Positions 1-10,330 of a stretch of 26,697 nucleotides of DNA are shown here, piece after piece. Under the pieces are notes generated by a model. That model saw nothing but the letters and a program-made list of their open reading frames with translations. It did not search any database and was not told where the DNA came from. This stretch comes from Ectocarpus siliculosus (taxonomy: Eukaryota; Sar; Phaeophyceae; Ectocarpales; Ectocarpaceae). The stretch lies in contig FN648187.1 in the NCBI GenBank assembly GCA_000310025.1, forward strand, positions 314,560-341,256. The letters are read 5' to 3'. Every line of letters begins with the position of its first letter. Position 1 is the first letter of the stretch. Position numbers and translations under genes: made by a program.

Positions 1-1
1 C

Positions 2-3000
2 GGGAGCCGGGCGGCGCCGACGCGCGCCGCCGGAGGTGGCGCGAAGGAGGGGACCTCCGGGGGCGGAGGCGGCGAAGCCAGCACGGCGCCCCCGGCGTTG
101 TCGGGGATGACGGAAATACGAGGCGGGGGGAGGGGGCGGGCGGGTTATCCTACCCCTTGCCCGCCCGGGCTTGAGGCGGCGAGGGAGCGGCGGCGGCTGA
201 GGAGGGCCGACCCAATGTCGATGGTTTCCGACATCATGGCGATGTTGAGCCGGGTGTCGTGGACCGCGCGCGTGGAAGAGGCCGCCCAGAAGACCAAGCG
301 GGAGCTGTCCGAGCTTCAGTCGCTGATTACTGCGGAGAAGGCCTTGGTTGAGGAACGGCGCAGTGCAAATTGGCTAGACGTGAGTGTGGTTTTGTCTAAT
401 CCACGATTCCCATGCTCGCCTCTCTGCGACAGTCTCTATCCAGGCTCCACAAGTTTGTCGAAGGTAGTCAATTCGTGAGCAGACCTCTTGCCCGGTTCAA
501 CTCGGAACGTCCGGATACAAAAAAAAAAAAATCGATACCCGACGCTCGTTTGGGCAGCAGGTGGGCTTGTATCGCTTGCGAAAGTCCCTCGCGGAGCGGC
601 GGGCGTCCGCACATCGTTCATGTTCCGGTCGAAACCGCCCCCCGCCCTTTCCTTGCTTTGCCGCGAAAGCTTCATTACCCGTGCTCCCGTTTTTCACTCT
701 TCGCCCTTGTACCTAAGCACTCCCCCCCCCCCCCCGGCCTATCGCACCCGCGTCCCCCCTGCAAACCCACTCGCACCAATAAATGCGAAACGAGAGCAGA
801 CGCGTCCTTTTGACGGGATAGCCGTCTGTGCGCTGGCTTCTGCCTCGATCGGCCTTTATTGCGCGCTGCACGAATTCTCGGAACTGCTACGCGTTGGCAG
901 GGAGGTGGCAAACTGCACTTATCGCTGCCCTGGACTCGCGAGAGTAAGTTGTTGTTTCCATTGGGGGGGGGGTGCTCATGATTTGCATGCCTTAGTGGTT
1001 AGACCATTGACCACGCGTCCTCGAGCGGACGGAGCAATGTTCCCACAGGACCGGTCACCGATGTCCAAAAGTGTGTATGTGTGTGTGTGTGGAGACGTGC
1101 CGTTTTCGTGGGAGGGAGAATGGGAACCCGTTTTTTTCCATGGATGGCATGTCTACGACAAGAACGAAGATTCTTGTGCGCGAAGTGTTGTTGTTAGTGG
1201 GGGCGGACATGCTCGCTCCAACGCGGAGTTGCTCGTCCCCGGTTGCGTACCCCCCTGCCCCCGGCCAATGTACCTTCGACACCAATGAGGTTGATTATGC
1301 GTGAACAAGGTTATCTATGAAGTATTTCATCTATCGGTGTTGACCATTGTTGCGGGTTCACACTTCGTGTTACGCCGCTTGTTGTTTCCTTTCTTTGAAT
1401 AGATGTGTACCCTAGCTTGTACCCTAGCTTGTTTTTTGGTCCCTCCTCTTTTTCAGGTACCTGGTATTTAGTTACATTGAATTGGGTGAATGGAGACAAG
1501 CAATGTAATTGGCAATCCTTGAAAAATGGCGCGGCTGTGGCATGCATAACACCGACCCAATCCGGCCTCAAAAGCACAAAAACTGGTTGTTTAACCTTGC
1601 CCTCTCGTCACTCCCCACCACGCACACTTCCTCGTCAGTATCAACCCCACGCCTTCCACGCGGCTCTGGTGATACTAGCGGCGTTCGGGAAGCGCCCGGA
1701 GTTCGAGCTTCTGTTGGCGGTGGCGCCGAGGGAGCTCCGGCTCTCGGAGTCCACCGGGCGGCCCTTGACCTACGACGAACACGCGGACACCTGCTCGCAC
1801 GCCGTCTGTCGGAGACACGCCAAGGTTATCGTGGAGATGAGCAAGGGACTGGCGAGGGAAGAAGCCACGGTGGGGACGGCGGTGGACGCGGGCGAGGAGG
1901 GGGAGGAGGAAGAAGAAGAAGAGGGCGGTCGTCGCCGCTCGTTTTCTTCCGGAGAGGTTGGATCCACCGCGGCGGTTACGGCCGACTCCGGAGAAGGCGG
2001 CGACGACAATCACCCGATGACGACGACGACGACGACGACGACACGAGGAGAGAGAAAGTCGGCGGCGGCCACCGCCGGAGCAGCTCCACCGATGACACGG
2101 GCACCGCAGGGCGAGAGAAGCTCGGCCCTTGTTTTGCGGTCGCCGCCTCCCTCCCCGCCGGAGGATCACCTTTCTTCTCCGCAAGACTGTCGCATGCCGG
2201 ACGCGGGGCCTGCTTCGGCGGCGCCGGTCGCCGCCGTCATGCCCGCGGGTCGACCAGGTCTCGCCGAGCAGCAGCAGCACCCCTTTGCCGCCGTTTTGCC
2301 GGGGAGTGCGGCGGCGGGACCCCAGGAGGCAGAAGGAGCGGCGGCAGCGGCGGCGGCGGCGGAGGCGGGAGAGCGGCGGTGGGCGCAGGAGTACCTCCCT
2401 TGTTGGCCGACGCTACCACCGACCTCGGGGGGGGGGCTGTCCCCCAACGGCGCCGGTGGTGCGGCAACGATGATCGGTTCTCGTAACCCCGCGGTGCCCG
2501 CCTGCCAAGCAGATGATGGCGTAGCACCGCTTAGGGGGGGGGGCACCGGCGACCAGAACCCGCCGCCGTCATCGTCGTCGCCGCTCCAAGTCCCGTCGTT
2601 CGGGCACCGCCAGGACATGCGCCTGGGGGTGTTGTCCGCCGCGGCGACGGCTATTACGGCCCCGGCCGCTCGCGGTGCGGCGGAGGTCAGGCGTGGTGGG
2701 GACCGAAGCGCTGGCGGCGCCAGCGCCAGCAGCCGCCTGCCCGTTGGAAGTAGGCCGAGCCAAGAGCAGTGTGGTGCCACGACTTCGACGTACAGCTTGT
2801 CCGCGTCCGGAGACGACCTGGGGTTGGTGGGATTGGCGGCGGCGCGCCACGGGCATGGCGACCCCGCCGCGCTCCAGGCTACCCTCGGGAACAGCAGCAG
2901 CAGCAGCAGCAGCAGCACCCCGCCTCAGGCTCCCGTATTCTACGGCCCCCACCGTGCACAGCAGCAACTCGGCATGCCCACGCCCGTTGCCGCGTCGCCT

Positions 3001-3840
3001 CAGCACGAGGCCGCGGCGCTGGCGATGGCCATGCAACAACAGCAGGTGTCGCCGGTGAGGGTCGCGGTCCCCGGAGGCGTCCGAGCAATGCAGGCGGTCG
3101 CGCCCGCCGCTGGCACGCTCACGTCGCGACTCTGGGGCATGCCGCCGCAGCAGCAGCAGCAGCCGGGGGCTCAAGCCAGCGGCAGCCCGTCCGCCCCCGC
3201 CAGCGGCGGCCAGTTTGTTCCCTCGCTTCCCGTCAGCGCGCTGGGAGCGCCCCGTCCTTGCGGCAGCGTAGGACTTGGTGCGCCCCCGTGGCAGTGGCAA
3301 GTCGGCGGCGGCGGCGGCGGCGGCGGCGGGGCCCCTTCGGCTGGCGAGCCGCGCCCTCCGCCCGCCGCTCCTCCCTCCGCGGCATCAAGCGACCTGCAGC
3401 TCATGAGCAACGAGATGCTTCTCGAAGACGACGCCACCCCTGACATGTCCCAGCGGTGTGCGCGACAAGGGTCACCGGCGGCGGCGGCTGCGGCGGCGGC
3501 AGCGGTGGCGGGTCCAGCCGTTGGATTGGAGGCGCCTCCGGCGCCGCCCTTGCCGTTGCCGCGTGAGGGGCGGGCGGCGGCAACGACCGGCGGCCCGTCG
3601 GGGATGACCGCGGGCGAGGCTTCTGCCGCCGCGATCGCTCTGGCGACCCTCTCTGGTGGCCCTGCCACCCTCTCTAAGACTCCGAGCGCCGCCGCGGCGG
3701 CGGCGGTGGCTGTAGGCAGAGGCGCTACTGCGGCGGAAGGGGGGTGGTTTGTGGGGGAGGTCGGCGGCCGGGAAAGGAGATCGTACGAGGAAGAAATGAT
3801 TGCCTTGTGGGAGCTCATAGCGACGGGTGACTCAGAGTAG
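2..3840 (+). CDS. Low-complexity protein of unknown function, 3' part of gene (two exons visible)
   Basis: I see two exons: 2-379 (open from the window edge, so the true start may lie upstream; the first in-frame ATG is at 107) and 1639-3840 (TAG stop). The donor at 380 (GAC|GTGAGT) and the acceptor at 1638 (CTCGTCAG|TAT) are both phase 0, so the frame joins cleanly to at least 859 residues. Exon 1 ends in a charged, probably coiled-coil stretch (VEEAAQKTKRELSELQSLI). Exon 2 starts with the only well-mixed segment, including GKRPEFELLLAVAPREL and a Cys/His cluster (HADTCSHAVCRRH) that could bind zinc. The remaining ~640 residues are low complexity: poly-Glu (about 1897-1923), poly-Thr (about 2018-2044), poly-Ser (2890-2916), poly-Gln, poly-Gly (3304-3330) and several poly-Ala runs. 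I recognise no family. Such composition is common in brown-algal nuclear proteins. Confidence is good that this is a gene, low on function. Confidence 0.72.
963..1062 (+). repeat. tRNA-related dispersed repeat (SINE-like), copy 1
   Basis: A G10 run is followed by about 90 bp that align with a second copy at 26566-26677. Shared blocks include TGCATGCC, ACCATTGACC and ACGGAGCA. The core GCCTTAGTGGTTAGACC resembles the D-arm/A-box of a Ser or Leu tRNA. It lies inside the intron. No poly-A tail or target duplication is clear, so calling it a SINE is inference. Confidence 0.45.
1074..1092. repeat. TG microsatellite
   Basis: Alternating TG/GT dinucleotides, with one TA interruption, directly after the SINE-like copy in the intron. 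Confidence 0.7.
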
Positions 3841-6217
3841 TAAGATGTTGGTCTTGTTCGTGGACAACAACACCGTGTTTGTGTTTCTCAGAAATTGAGA
3901 GCGTTTGTTGACGTTAGAGCGCGTTTGCAGGAGGCGGCGTGATCTTTGCGATTTCATGGCTCGCGTACGCGTAGTCTGATGAGATATGTATGTGCGCCGC
4001 GCGTGTGCGTCGCCTGGTAGGGGGGGTTAATTTGGTGGGTGGGGCGAAATACCAGATTGAAAACACTTGTGCTTTTAAAACATTTTTGCTGTGCGTGAGA
4101 GCTATCACCGTTGTATGTTTTTGTTTGGCGGGAGGGATGAGTGCTAGTTTTTGCTTGTTTGTGGTGCTCTCCATCCCGGGATCGTACGTATAAGCTGATG
4201 CCAGCGGTTGACTTGTTTTTTCCCCTATCTTTTCAGCCTGGGTTTGTCTGTATGTGCTAAACAGGCGAGATATGCGCTTACCTTTGCCGAGGGGAACAGA
4301 GAGTCCGGGTGTGGCAAAGTAAGGCACCCGAAGTGCATACATACGTTGGTACCGCAATGCGGCGTTTGGCTTGATCGGGCTACTCATCGGGGTAATGCCA
4401 AGGCGCACGCAAACTGCTTGTGTGCTACCTGACGGCCGTTCTTTGCTGGTGCTGCGGTCTCCACAAAGATGTGGTACCAAGCATGGGGAGAAATTTTGGG
4501 GCAGGTATTTGTTCCAGGTTGTGACTGTAGATGTTTTAAGCGACGACTGGCACGTCGGGCTGTTGTAGACGCCGGTGATTTTTTTTGCATGTCTGGTGAC
4601 AACAAACTACCTACCAACGCCGGCAATAGATAGATGCAAAAAAACGAAAAACGTCGATTGCTGCGACTACATCTGCTACTGTTTCCGATTAGGCGGCAGT
4701 CGTTGGGTGTCGAAGACCCGACGCACGTTGCCGTATTTCATACCACACAATTGCATCATCCGAGCCTTGCTCGGGTTGCAGTATTTTTGTGTCCCTTTTG
4801 TAGAGCTTGTAGATGATCCCAATTTGCGCTAGGTTTGTGTATGCCGTATCGGTTCAGGTACTATGGAGTGCGAGGATAGCTTCCTCGGGTTTAATATATA
4901 TTTTTGGTGGTACTCCTTGTTAGGATTTGTGAGAAACTCAGCTCACGAGTGAGTGGAGCAGCACTGAGCTCTCCTGTTCTTTTTGCTGTTCGTTCTGTCA
5001 GGCCTTGTCGTCTCCCTCCTCTGCTTGTTCTCTGTAGATTCCCTAGTTCATTGCGAGTGTTTTCGGGCTTTTCCCGGGAGTCGGTTGACTTCTTGTACCT
5101 ACCTGTTGTGCGGTAGCATGTGACTTACATCAATTCGCAGGGGAGAAAAGGCTCTGAATAGATTTCAGTAAGTTCTGAATGTTAGAATAACAACGTAAAT
5201 GACATAAAAACATACCATGGTATGCGGGAAGTTCATGTACGTACGGAAGATGTCTTCGGGGGGAACCACGCTTCATACGAAGCTCGACTTACCGTCTCCC
5301 CGGCCCACCCGTTTGGTTTTCACCACCTTGAACCACCCCCTGCGTGCAGATGCACGACTAAAATACTTTGCGCGATGTACATGCTCCATCGGAAACGGTA
5401 TCATCACAGGGCAGCGCTCGACTGGTAGCACCTACCTATACCATGGTATCACATCCCTACAACTGTTCGCAAGAAGCATACGGTGAGAGAGGAGGATCTC
5501 GAACATCTCCGAAGGCGCTTCCCGAAATACGTTTGCGCCTGGCACACTTGTTCCCGGCAGTTTTTCAGTACAGGTGCGACTGGGACACGGAGAAACATGT
5601 TGAGAGTTCGAATTGAATAGAGATGTAGGAGGTAGGCGCCCATGATTTGCCCTTCCTTCTCCGACCTGCGTGTTGAACTTTCCAACTTCTCAGACATCTT
5701 GCTCCCTTCTTTAGTGTCCGATGTTAACCGTCTGTTTGAATAAATCGTTGCGCTGTGGTGGCCGTGCTCCACCTTCAGGTGTGCCTGAATTATTTTTTTC
5801 CAATCTTCGGTGGCGCCTGTCATCAAATGAATCGCGCTACCAAACGTTCCATTTCCACGGTGACGAAAACACCGACCACTCTGTCCCGGAACATAGTGCA
5901 CATTTGGTAGTGTGCACAACTCTGAACACCCGTCGATTTTCTGGACGCGGGTTCGAAACCCGGCACGACCACTTATTTCTTCGCGTTTTTCGCACTTTTT
6001 TTTTTTTTTCCTCAGCGTGTCATCCTGTCCCAAAGTGGAAACTTTATTTTCCTTTATTGTAATTCACCGGTTGAAAGTTAGTGCTTGACTTCAACAGTTG
6101 GGGCTGGTAAGGAAGCCAGAGGGCTGACGGACAACGCAAAAATGAACTGGTAAAAAAGAACAAGTCTTGGCCGCGTTGGAGCGTTTTGAAAAATGGGACT
6201 TTTTCCTTACTGGAGAG
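3841..6217. other. Intergenic region without a supportable gene
   Basis: ORFs here are short, overlap on both strands and have no recognisable motif or splice-site logic. The stretch should hold the 3' UTR and polyadenylation region of the upstream gene, but I see no clear signal. Notable contents are a pair of identical palindromes (5211-5224 and 5438-5449), a tRNA-like relic (5894-5970) and a T14 run (5996-6009). It ends at the left LTR boundary at 6218. Confidence 0.6.
5894..5970 (+). other. tRNA-like Pol III element (tRNA pseudogene or SINE head)
   Basis: An A-box-like sequence (TAGTGCACATTTGG, 5894-5907) is followed 42 bp later by a perfect B-box (GGTTCGAAACC, 5950-5960), which forms a T-arm with 4 of 5 stem pairs. 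An acceptor-like tail CACGACC-A follows, and then a T14 run (5996-6009) suitable as a Pol III terminator. The 5' acceptor strand does not pair with the tail and the anticodon stem does not form. A working tRNA is therefore unlikely; a tRNA-derived relic is the best reading. Confidence 0.4.
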
Positions 6218-6514
6218 TGTTATGGAGGAACAGAGAAACAAAAGAGGGAAGGGAGCAAGTTCGTTGCTCCTGGCTTCGGGTACTCACAGTTGTTGTTTGA
6301 TCTCTTGTTTTAGCCTTCTTAGACCAGGTCCGCTCAGCGCCCACTCGGAGAGTGAGGGAGCGGGGCTGGGATCTTGATCTTCCTTCAAGCTACTTCAGTA
6401 TCCCTCAACGTCGCCAAATATCCATATCCAAAGAAAATTCAAATATCCAATAAGCGCTCATACAACGCTCATGAAACGTTCGTACAATGCAAATACACTA
6501 GTTGCTCCATTACA
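6218..6514 (-). repeat. 3' LTR of the retrotransposon
   Basis: 297 bp, starting TGTTATGG and ending CCATTACA on the plus strand. It matches 19007-19304 except for 5 substitutions and one missing A. It contains a 7-bp inverted repeat GGAGCAA...TTGCTCC and three tandem 11-bp-spaced copies of an AACGCTCAT-type unit near the plus-strand right end. The upper boundary is set by loss of similarity to the other LTR beyond 6514. Confidence 0.96.
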
Positions 6515-6528
6515 TTAGCCCACCCTGG
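6515..6528 (-). promoter_or_regulatory. Candidate polypurine tract (plus-strand DNA primer)
   Basis: On the element strand AGGGTGGGCTAA abuts the TGT start of the 3' LTR. It is purine-rich but imperfect compared with typical AGGGGGAG-like tracts. Position is the main support. Confidence 0.35.
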
Positions 6529-6901
6529 GAAGTCGTAGATGCAGATGCTTTATCTTCAATCCAATACTCAACCTCAAGTAAAGATCGAAGATGCGACTTT
6601 CCAAATCAGACAAAAATAAGATAAAATAAAAGCAACTAGGGTCGGAGAAAATAGTTCATCCCCGACAAATACTCAAAACCATCCCCACACCACACAGTGA
6701 TGACTACTGAGAATCACATCGCCAACGACGGAACCAGTCTGAATCAAAACGGGGTTCGGTCGCGTTGGGCACGCAAAGGTCGGGGTGACTATTGCAACAA
6801 TAGAAGAAGCTCACACCACCCAAACACGCGCTAGCGTACCACTGCGTACGATGCAGAACAAAACACAAAAAAACATGTAGCGGCCCGTAGGCGGCATGAT
6901 A
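6515..6901 (-). other. 3' untranslated part of the retrotransposon
   Basis: Between the TGA of the last pol ORF (6902-6904) and the 3' LTR. No coding potential is seen. Beside the LTR, the element strand reads CCCAGGGTGGGCTAA, the only purine-rich stretch in position to be a polypurine tract. Confidence 0.6.
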
Positions 6902-8190
6902 TCAAAGCACAGTTCCAGATGGGGCAACAGCCAGCTGTGCCACAACGCCTGGTGTTCGCGACGTAACGCCATCATCCGTGGAAGGGTTGGTCAAACCACG
7001 AGTACGGTGTTTTTGCAAGCACCAAGAACCACAAGGAGCATCCAAAACCGTGGAGTAACTATACTCCGGGAGAGAAAGCTTTCGAGGGCCGGGGGTGTCC
7101 AAAAATCGAACAATGTACAGGCCTGTTACGAAACTACTAATCTGCCCAAGCCACAAAAGTCCATCCAAAGCTTTGTACCAAATGTGGGCTCCGACAGGCA
7201 AAACAGAAACAGAGAAGTGAGCCAACCAAGTGTCACCCGAAACCAACTCGTACCCGGGAGCAATGAAACGTTCGGCCTGATTCCGAGCAAGTTCTCGGTT
7301 GGCCGAAGCTATCCGAGCATTACGATAAGCTCGGTTTCCTTGTACGCGCAGACTAGCGTTACCAGACCAGTACAGCAGAATGTGTTTTCTGTATTCCTGC
7401 AAATCAGACTCCCTTTCCCACGACGGTGTCAACAAACCCATCCAATGAGTCAGGTACAAGACGGCTACCACACCACCGCGTCCACGTACAATTTGGTGTC
7501 CTGAAATATTCTCAACATCCAGACGACTAGACTCCGCTAAAATATCATCAGCAGTCAAATTATACGGGGGAGACTTGTTTCTATGCGAGTGCAAAACATA
7601 TTTCGACAGATTGGCCGGCATATACTTAGGCAGGCCATCCGTGTCGTATGGGGTGGTACACGGTTTACACCGCAAGACTGAGACACGGTTGCGGGATTCT
7701 GGTCCCAGCATGTCTGACGGCAAGTCCAAGTATAGAAGTTTGCGCTCCACAGGTTTCCTATCCGGTGAATCCTCCGCTTTGGCCGGGCCAAGGGCAAGGA
7801 TCTTATTCGGTCCGGTGTAGTTGAGCGAAAGCTCCGCTTTGAGCACCAAATCATCGGTGTGTTTCCGCACCCCCTGCCGAATAGTAGCGGCGGAGTTGTA
7901 GACCCAAGCCCAACCACCAACTTCGTACTTCGGGATCTGACGCAGACCGTCCAACAGAGCAGAGTTCCGAAGTTCGACACGCGACACCGTAATCGCATGT
8001 TGTTCCCGCACCAACGCGTAAGCTCGTCTCTGGCGTTCCACCGCAAGATTGCAGAAAGCGAGCTGGTCTCGATCCAAACTTTGATGGCCACCCACGCTAG
8101 GGTGGTCCAAAATAGAAAGCGGGAGACGGGGCAACCGTCCAATATGCACTTCATTTGGCGCCAAACCTGTGGCGGCGTTTACCGGTTGTT
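6902..8190 (-). CDS. Integrase C-terminus, chromodomain and Tudor-like module (end of pol)
   Basis: This ORF continues the integrase after a 1-nt loss near 8182. It runs in a new frame from VNAATGLAPNEVHIG to TGA at 6902. It has a GPY/F-like segment (NYTGPNKILALGP, about 7785-7834). A chromodomain (about 7367-7522) contains VRGRGG, the aromatic and Trp positions of LTHWMG, and SWERESDL. The region at about 7013-7195 reads as a small beta-barrel reader: WYKALDGLLWLGQI followed by YIVRFLDTPGP, like Tudor or Agenet domains. Chromodomains of this class steer integration to modified histones; the second reader is my inference. The C-terminal ~30 residues are unremarkable. The original start is not in this ORF; translation depends on the upstream integrase frame. 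Confidence 0.85.
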
Positions 8191-8937
8191 GTATGCAAAC
8201 TCGACATGGGGAAGATGGACGTCCCAATCGTCCTGACGCTCATTGACCACAATAGCAAGCATTTGAGCCATGGTGTGGTTAACACGCTCCGCCCCACCGT
8301 TAGTTTGGGGGTGATAGGAACTGGTGGTGACTTTCTTGATCTTCATCAGCTCGTAAATAGCCATGGACAACTTGCAAAACTGCATACCGTTATCCGAAAA
8401 AAGAGTCACCGGACAACCCCACAACGCCATGTAGCGGTTGACGAAAATGTTAGCAGTTCCCTCAGCGGTAAATTCCGCCTTGGTAGAGGCATACATATCC
8501 GCCCGTCGACTGAAACGGTCCGTAAACAAAAGTATATATGCATTCCCACGGGACGTGACCGGCAATGGCCCAAAAAAATCGACCCTCACTACAATACCCG
8601 GCCCATTGGGGAGGGGCAGAGTGAGCGTAGGCCAGCGATACGTTTGCCGGGAAGTCTTGCGCGCTTGGCAAATTAAACAGTGCCGAAGCCACCAACGAAC
8701 GGACAAGTCCATCCCAATCCTCCAGAAAAATCGCTCCAACATACGTAAAGTCCGAGCGGTGCCCAGGTGAAAAGACGCGGTGGCGTGACATGCTTGTAGG
8801 ACCCAAGGTCGCAACAGCATAGGCACGTATATGCGCGGAGTCTTCGAAGGCGGGAGGCGAGTGATACGCCCGCCCGAACTACCGAGAGGCAGTGGGGCAG
8901 AATTTCGCACCAACAATCGCGTACCATCGTCTCGTGT
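8179..8937 (-). CDS. Integrase: HHCC zinc finger and DDE catalytic core
   Basis: The frame is open from 8994 to a TAA at 8179; real coding starts near 8937, where the linker frame is left. The zinc-binding part has His, His (ACHATASFH), then CLICQ with the two Cys (about 8668-8787). The core has Asp in VRVDFFGPLP (about 8578), Asp in LFSDNGMQF (about 8394), and Glu in HPQTNGGAERVN (about 8289), with the last two 35 residues apart. All three catalytic acids are present. The ORF stops at HVEFAYNN because one base is missing; the family continues with S/P-VNAATG, found in the next frame. It acts in nuclear insertion of the element's cDNA. Confidence 0.92.
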   Translation of the reverse strand, partial: TRDDGTRLLVRNSAPLPLGSSGGRITRLPPSKTPRIYVPMLLRPWVLQACHATASFHLGTARTLRMLERFFWRIGMDLSVRWWLRHCLICQARKTSRQTYRWPTLTLPLPNGPGIVVRVDFFGPLPVTSRGNAYILLFTDRFSRRADMYASTKAEFTAEGTANIFVNRYMALWGCPVTLFSDNGMQFCKLSMAIYELMKIKKVTTSSYHPQTNGGAERVNHTMAQMLAIVVNERQDDWDVHLPHVEFAYNNR

Positions 8938-9895
8938 GCAGGCATGTTTTAGATGCGAGGGCGACAACATCAGACAACGCCGGCCGTCGCGCACAGGGCA
9001 AGCAATCCCAGAATGTATCCGGCAAAACCGCCGGGGATCCCAAAGACAAAAAATGTATAGCCGCTACACACTCACTTTCTGACAGCTGTTCTCGGGCCCA
9101 ATCGGCATGCGAGAATGTATGCACACAGTCGCGGAGGTGAGCTTCCTCAGCGGCCGTCGGCGGCACCACGGGAGCCGCAGGGCTAGTACCCGCGGGCGAC
9201 AACACTGGCGGCGTGGGCGCCGCGAGCGGCGGTGGCGCCGGGGTGGCGGCAGCAGGCGCGGGCGGCGGCGGCGGCGGCAATTCAGCCGGCGCCGAAGAAG
9301 GCAGCGGGCCAGAAGTAGGGCTACCCACGGCTCTCGTAGACCGCGCGACACCGCTCGACCGGGCCGGCGTTCGAGGAGGCCGCGGCGTTCTGGGCACCAC
9401 AACGGCCCGTGGTTGTTTCGGAAAATAATTGGGACGGCTGTGAGCCATGCCCGAGGCCGAATTCGTTCTCGCCCGAGTACGAGAAGAAATCAGAGGGCCA
9501 CGCGAAAGCGACAGGGCAGCTGAGGAGGTGCCGACGGCGGACGAGGGAGCGACGTCTGGCTCCGCAGAAACGGAAGCCGGAGGAGGTCCATCGGGCACAG
9601 AACTCTCGGGGGCTGCATCGCAAACGACAGCGAAAACACCAGGAGGCGAAAATTTCGACGAGTCAACTACGGAGGAGGGCGACGGAGCCGGCAGGACCAT
9701 TTGTGGCCCAAAACGGCGGAAATCCCCAAAGTCATCCTCCGTCAAAGGCGCGTGTGCCAACGCGTCTCGTTGATCGTCAATGTCGAGCCCACCCAAGCCG
9801 ATGTTCGGCGTCGAACTAGAGTGATAACTCCGTCCGCACGCACGAATGAGATAAACGCCCGCGGCGTCATCGACTGCGATACTGGTGTCACCGTG
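8879..9895 (-). CDS. Pro/Ala-rich linker between RNase H and integrase
   Basis: A separate frame, open from 10021 to 8879, that carries the sense sequence from about 9895 to 8935. It begins GDTSIAVDDAAGVYLIRACG, passes through Ser/Pro/Ala-rich tracts (poly-Pro near 9260-9285, PAPPPLAAPTPPV), and ends with a structured-looking part containing ADWAREQLSESECVAAIHFL. The frame then shifts by +1 into the integrase near 8935. Beyond ~9895 the ORF is only a shadow of RNase H. Linkers of over 300 residues are unusual here; most Ty3/gypsy elements have far less. No enzyme motif is recognised. Confidence 0.6.
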   Translation of the reverse strand, partial: HGDTSIAVDDAAGVYLIRACGRSYHSSSTPNIGLGGLDIDDQRDALAHAPLTEDDFGDFRRFGPQMVLPAPSPSSVVDSSKFSPPGVFAVVCDAAPESSVPDGPPPASVSAEPDVAPSSAVGTSSAALSLSRGPLISSRTRARTNSASGMAHSRPNYFPKQPRAVVVPRTPRPPRTPARSSGVARSTRAVGSPTSGPLPSSAPAELPPPPPPAPAAATPAPPPLAAPTPPVLSPAGTSPAAPVVPPTAAEEAHLRDCVHTFSHADWAREQLSESECVAAIHFLSLGSPAVLPDTFWDCLPCARRPALSDVVALASKTCLHTRRWYAIVGAKFCPTASR

Positions 9896-10330
9896 TCGCC
9901 GGCAAGGGCAACCGCGAAAGAAAATCTGCATTGGCGTTGGCAGTGCCTTTGCGGTAGACAAGGGTGTAATTGAACGAGGAAAGGAACTCGAGCCAACGTT
10001 GGACGCGGGCGTTGTGTTCACCCACCTTGATGATGCTCTCCAAAGCCTTGTGATCCGAATAAATCAGAAAGTGCGTAGACCAAAAATAACCGCGTAGGGG
10101 TTTGATTGCCCACACGATACTTCCAGCCTCCAAGTGGATCACTGTCCAATTGCGCTCGGATTCGAGCGTAGCGCGGCGAACGAACAGAATGGGGCGGACG
10201 GAACCATCGGCCTGTTCCTGTTCAAGGGCCGCACCAAAACCATCCACACAGGCGTCACAGCAAAGCCGGAGAGGGCGGCTGCCATCCGCGACAGCGTCCC
10301 AATCCGGGAAAGCCAAACCGGAGGTTCGGA
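9888..10330 (-). CDS. RNase H domain of pol
   Basis: In a different frame from RT. The domain opens near GLAFPDWDAVADG and ends ADFLSRLPLPATR, stop at 9888. Catalytic acids are visible: Asp in CCDACVDGFGAAL, Glu in VIHLEAGSIVWA, Asp in LIYSDHKALE, and Asp in ANADFLSR. The aromatic/basic VQRWLEFLSSFNYTLVYRKG matches the family's conserved end. The join with RT near 10319 requires one missing base. The job is to degrade the RNA strand of the RNA-DNA hybrid during cDNA synthesis. Confidence 0.9.

Larger units (their letters stand above)
380..1638 (+). other. Intron of the low-complexity protein gene
   Basis: GT-AG intron of 1,259 bp joining two phase-0 exons. The acceptor is preceded by a pyrimidine-rich tract. 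It contains a 14-C run (722-735), a 12-A run near 520, a tRNA-related repeat (963-1062), a TG microsatellite (1074-1092) and no exon that I can support. A second acceptor-like site at 1456 (TTTTTCAG) would give the wrong phase, so the site at 1638 was chosen. Confidence 0.7.

Noticed and set aside
1675-3818. Long minus- and plus-strand ORFs overlapping the low-complexity exon
   Set aside because: GC-rich triplet repeats keep several frames open; only the frame joined to exon 1 by matched splice phases was kept.
5449-6033. 194-codon minus-strand ORF
   Set aside because: It crosses the tRNA-like relic and the T14 run (read as poly-Lys) and has no motif or splice context.
6186-6377. Short plus-strand ORF through the LTR, repeated at 18879-19166
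   Set aside because: It is the LTR read on the wrong strand; duplication reflects the LTR pair, not a gene.
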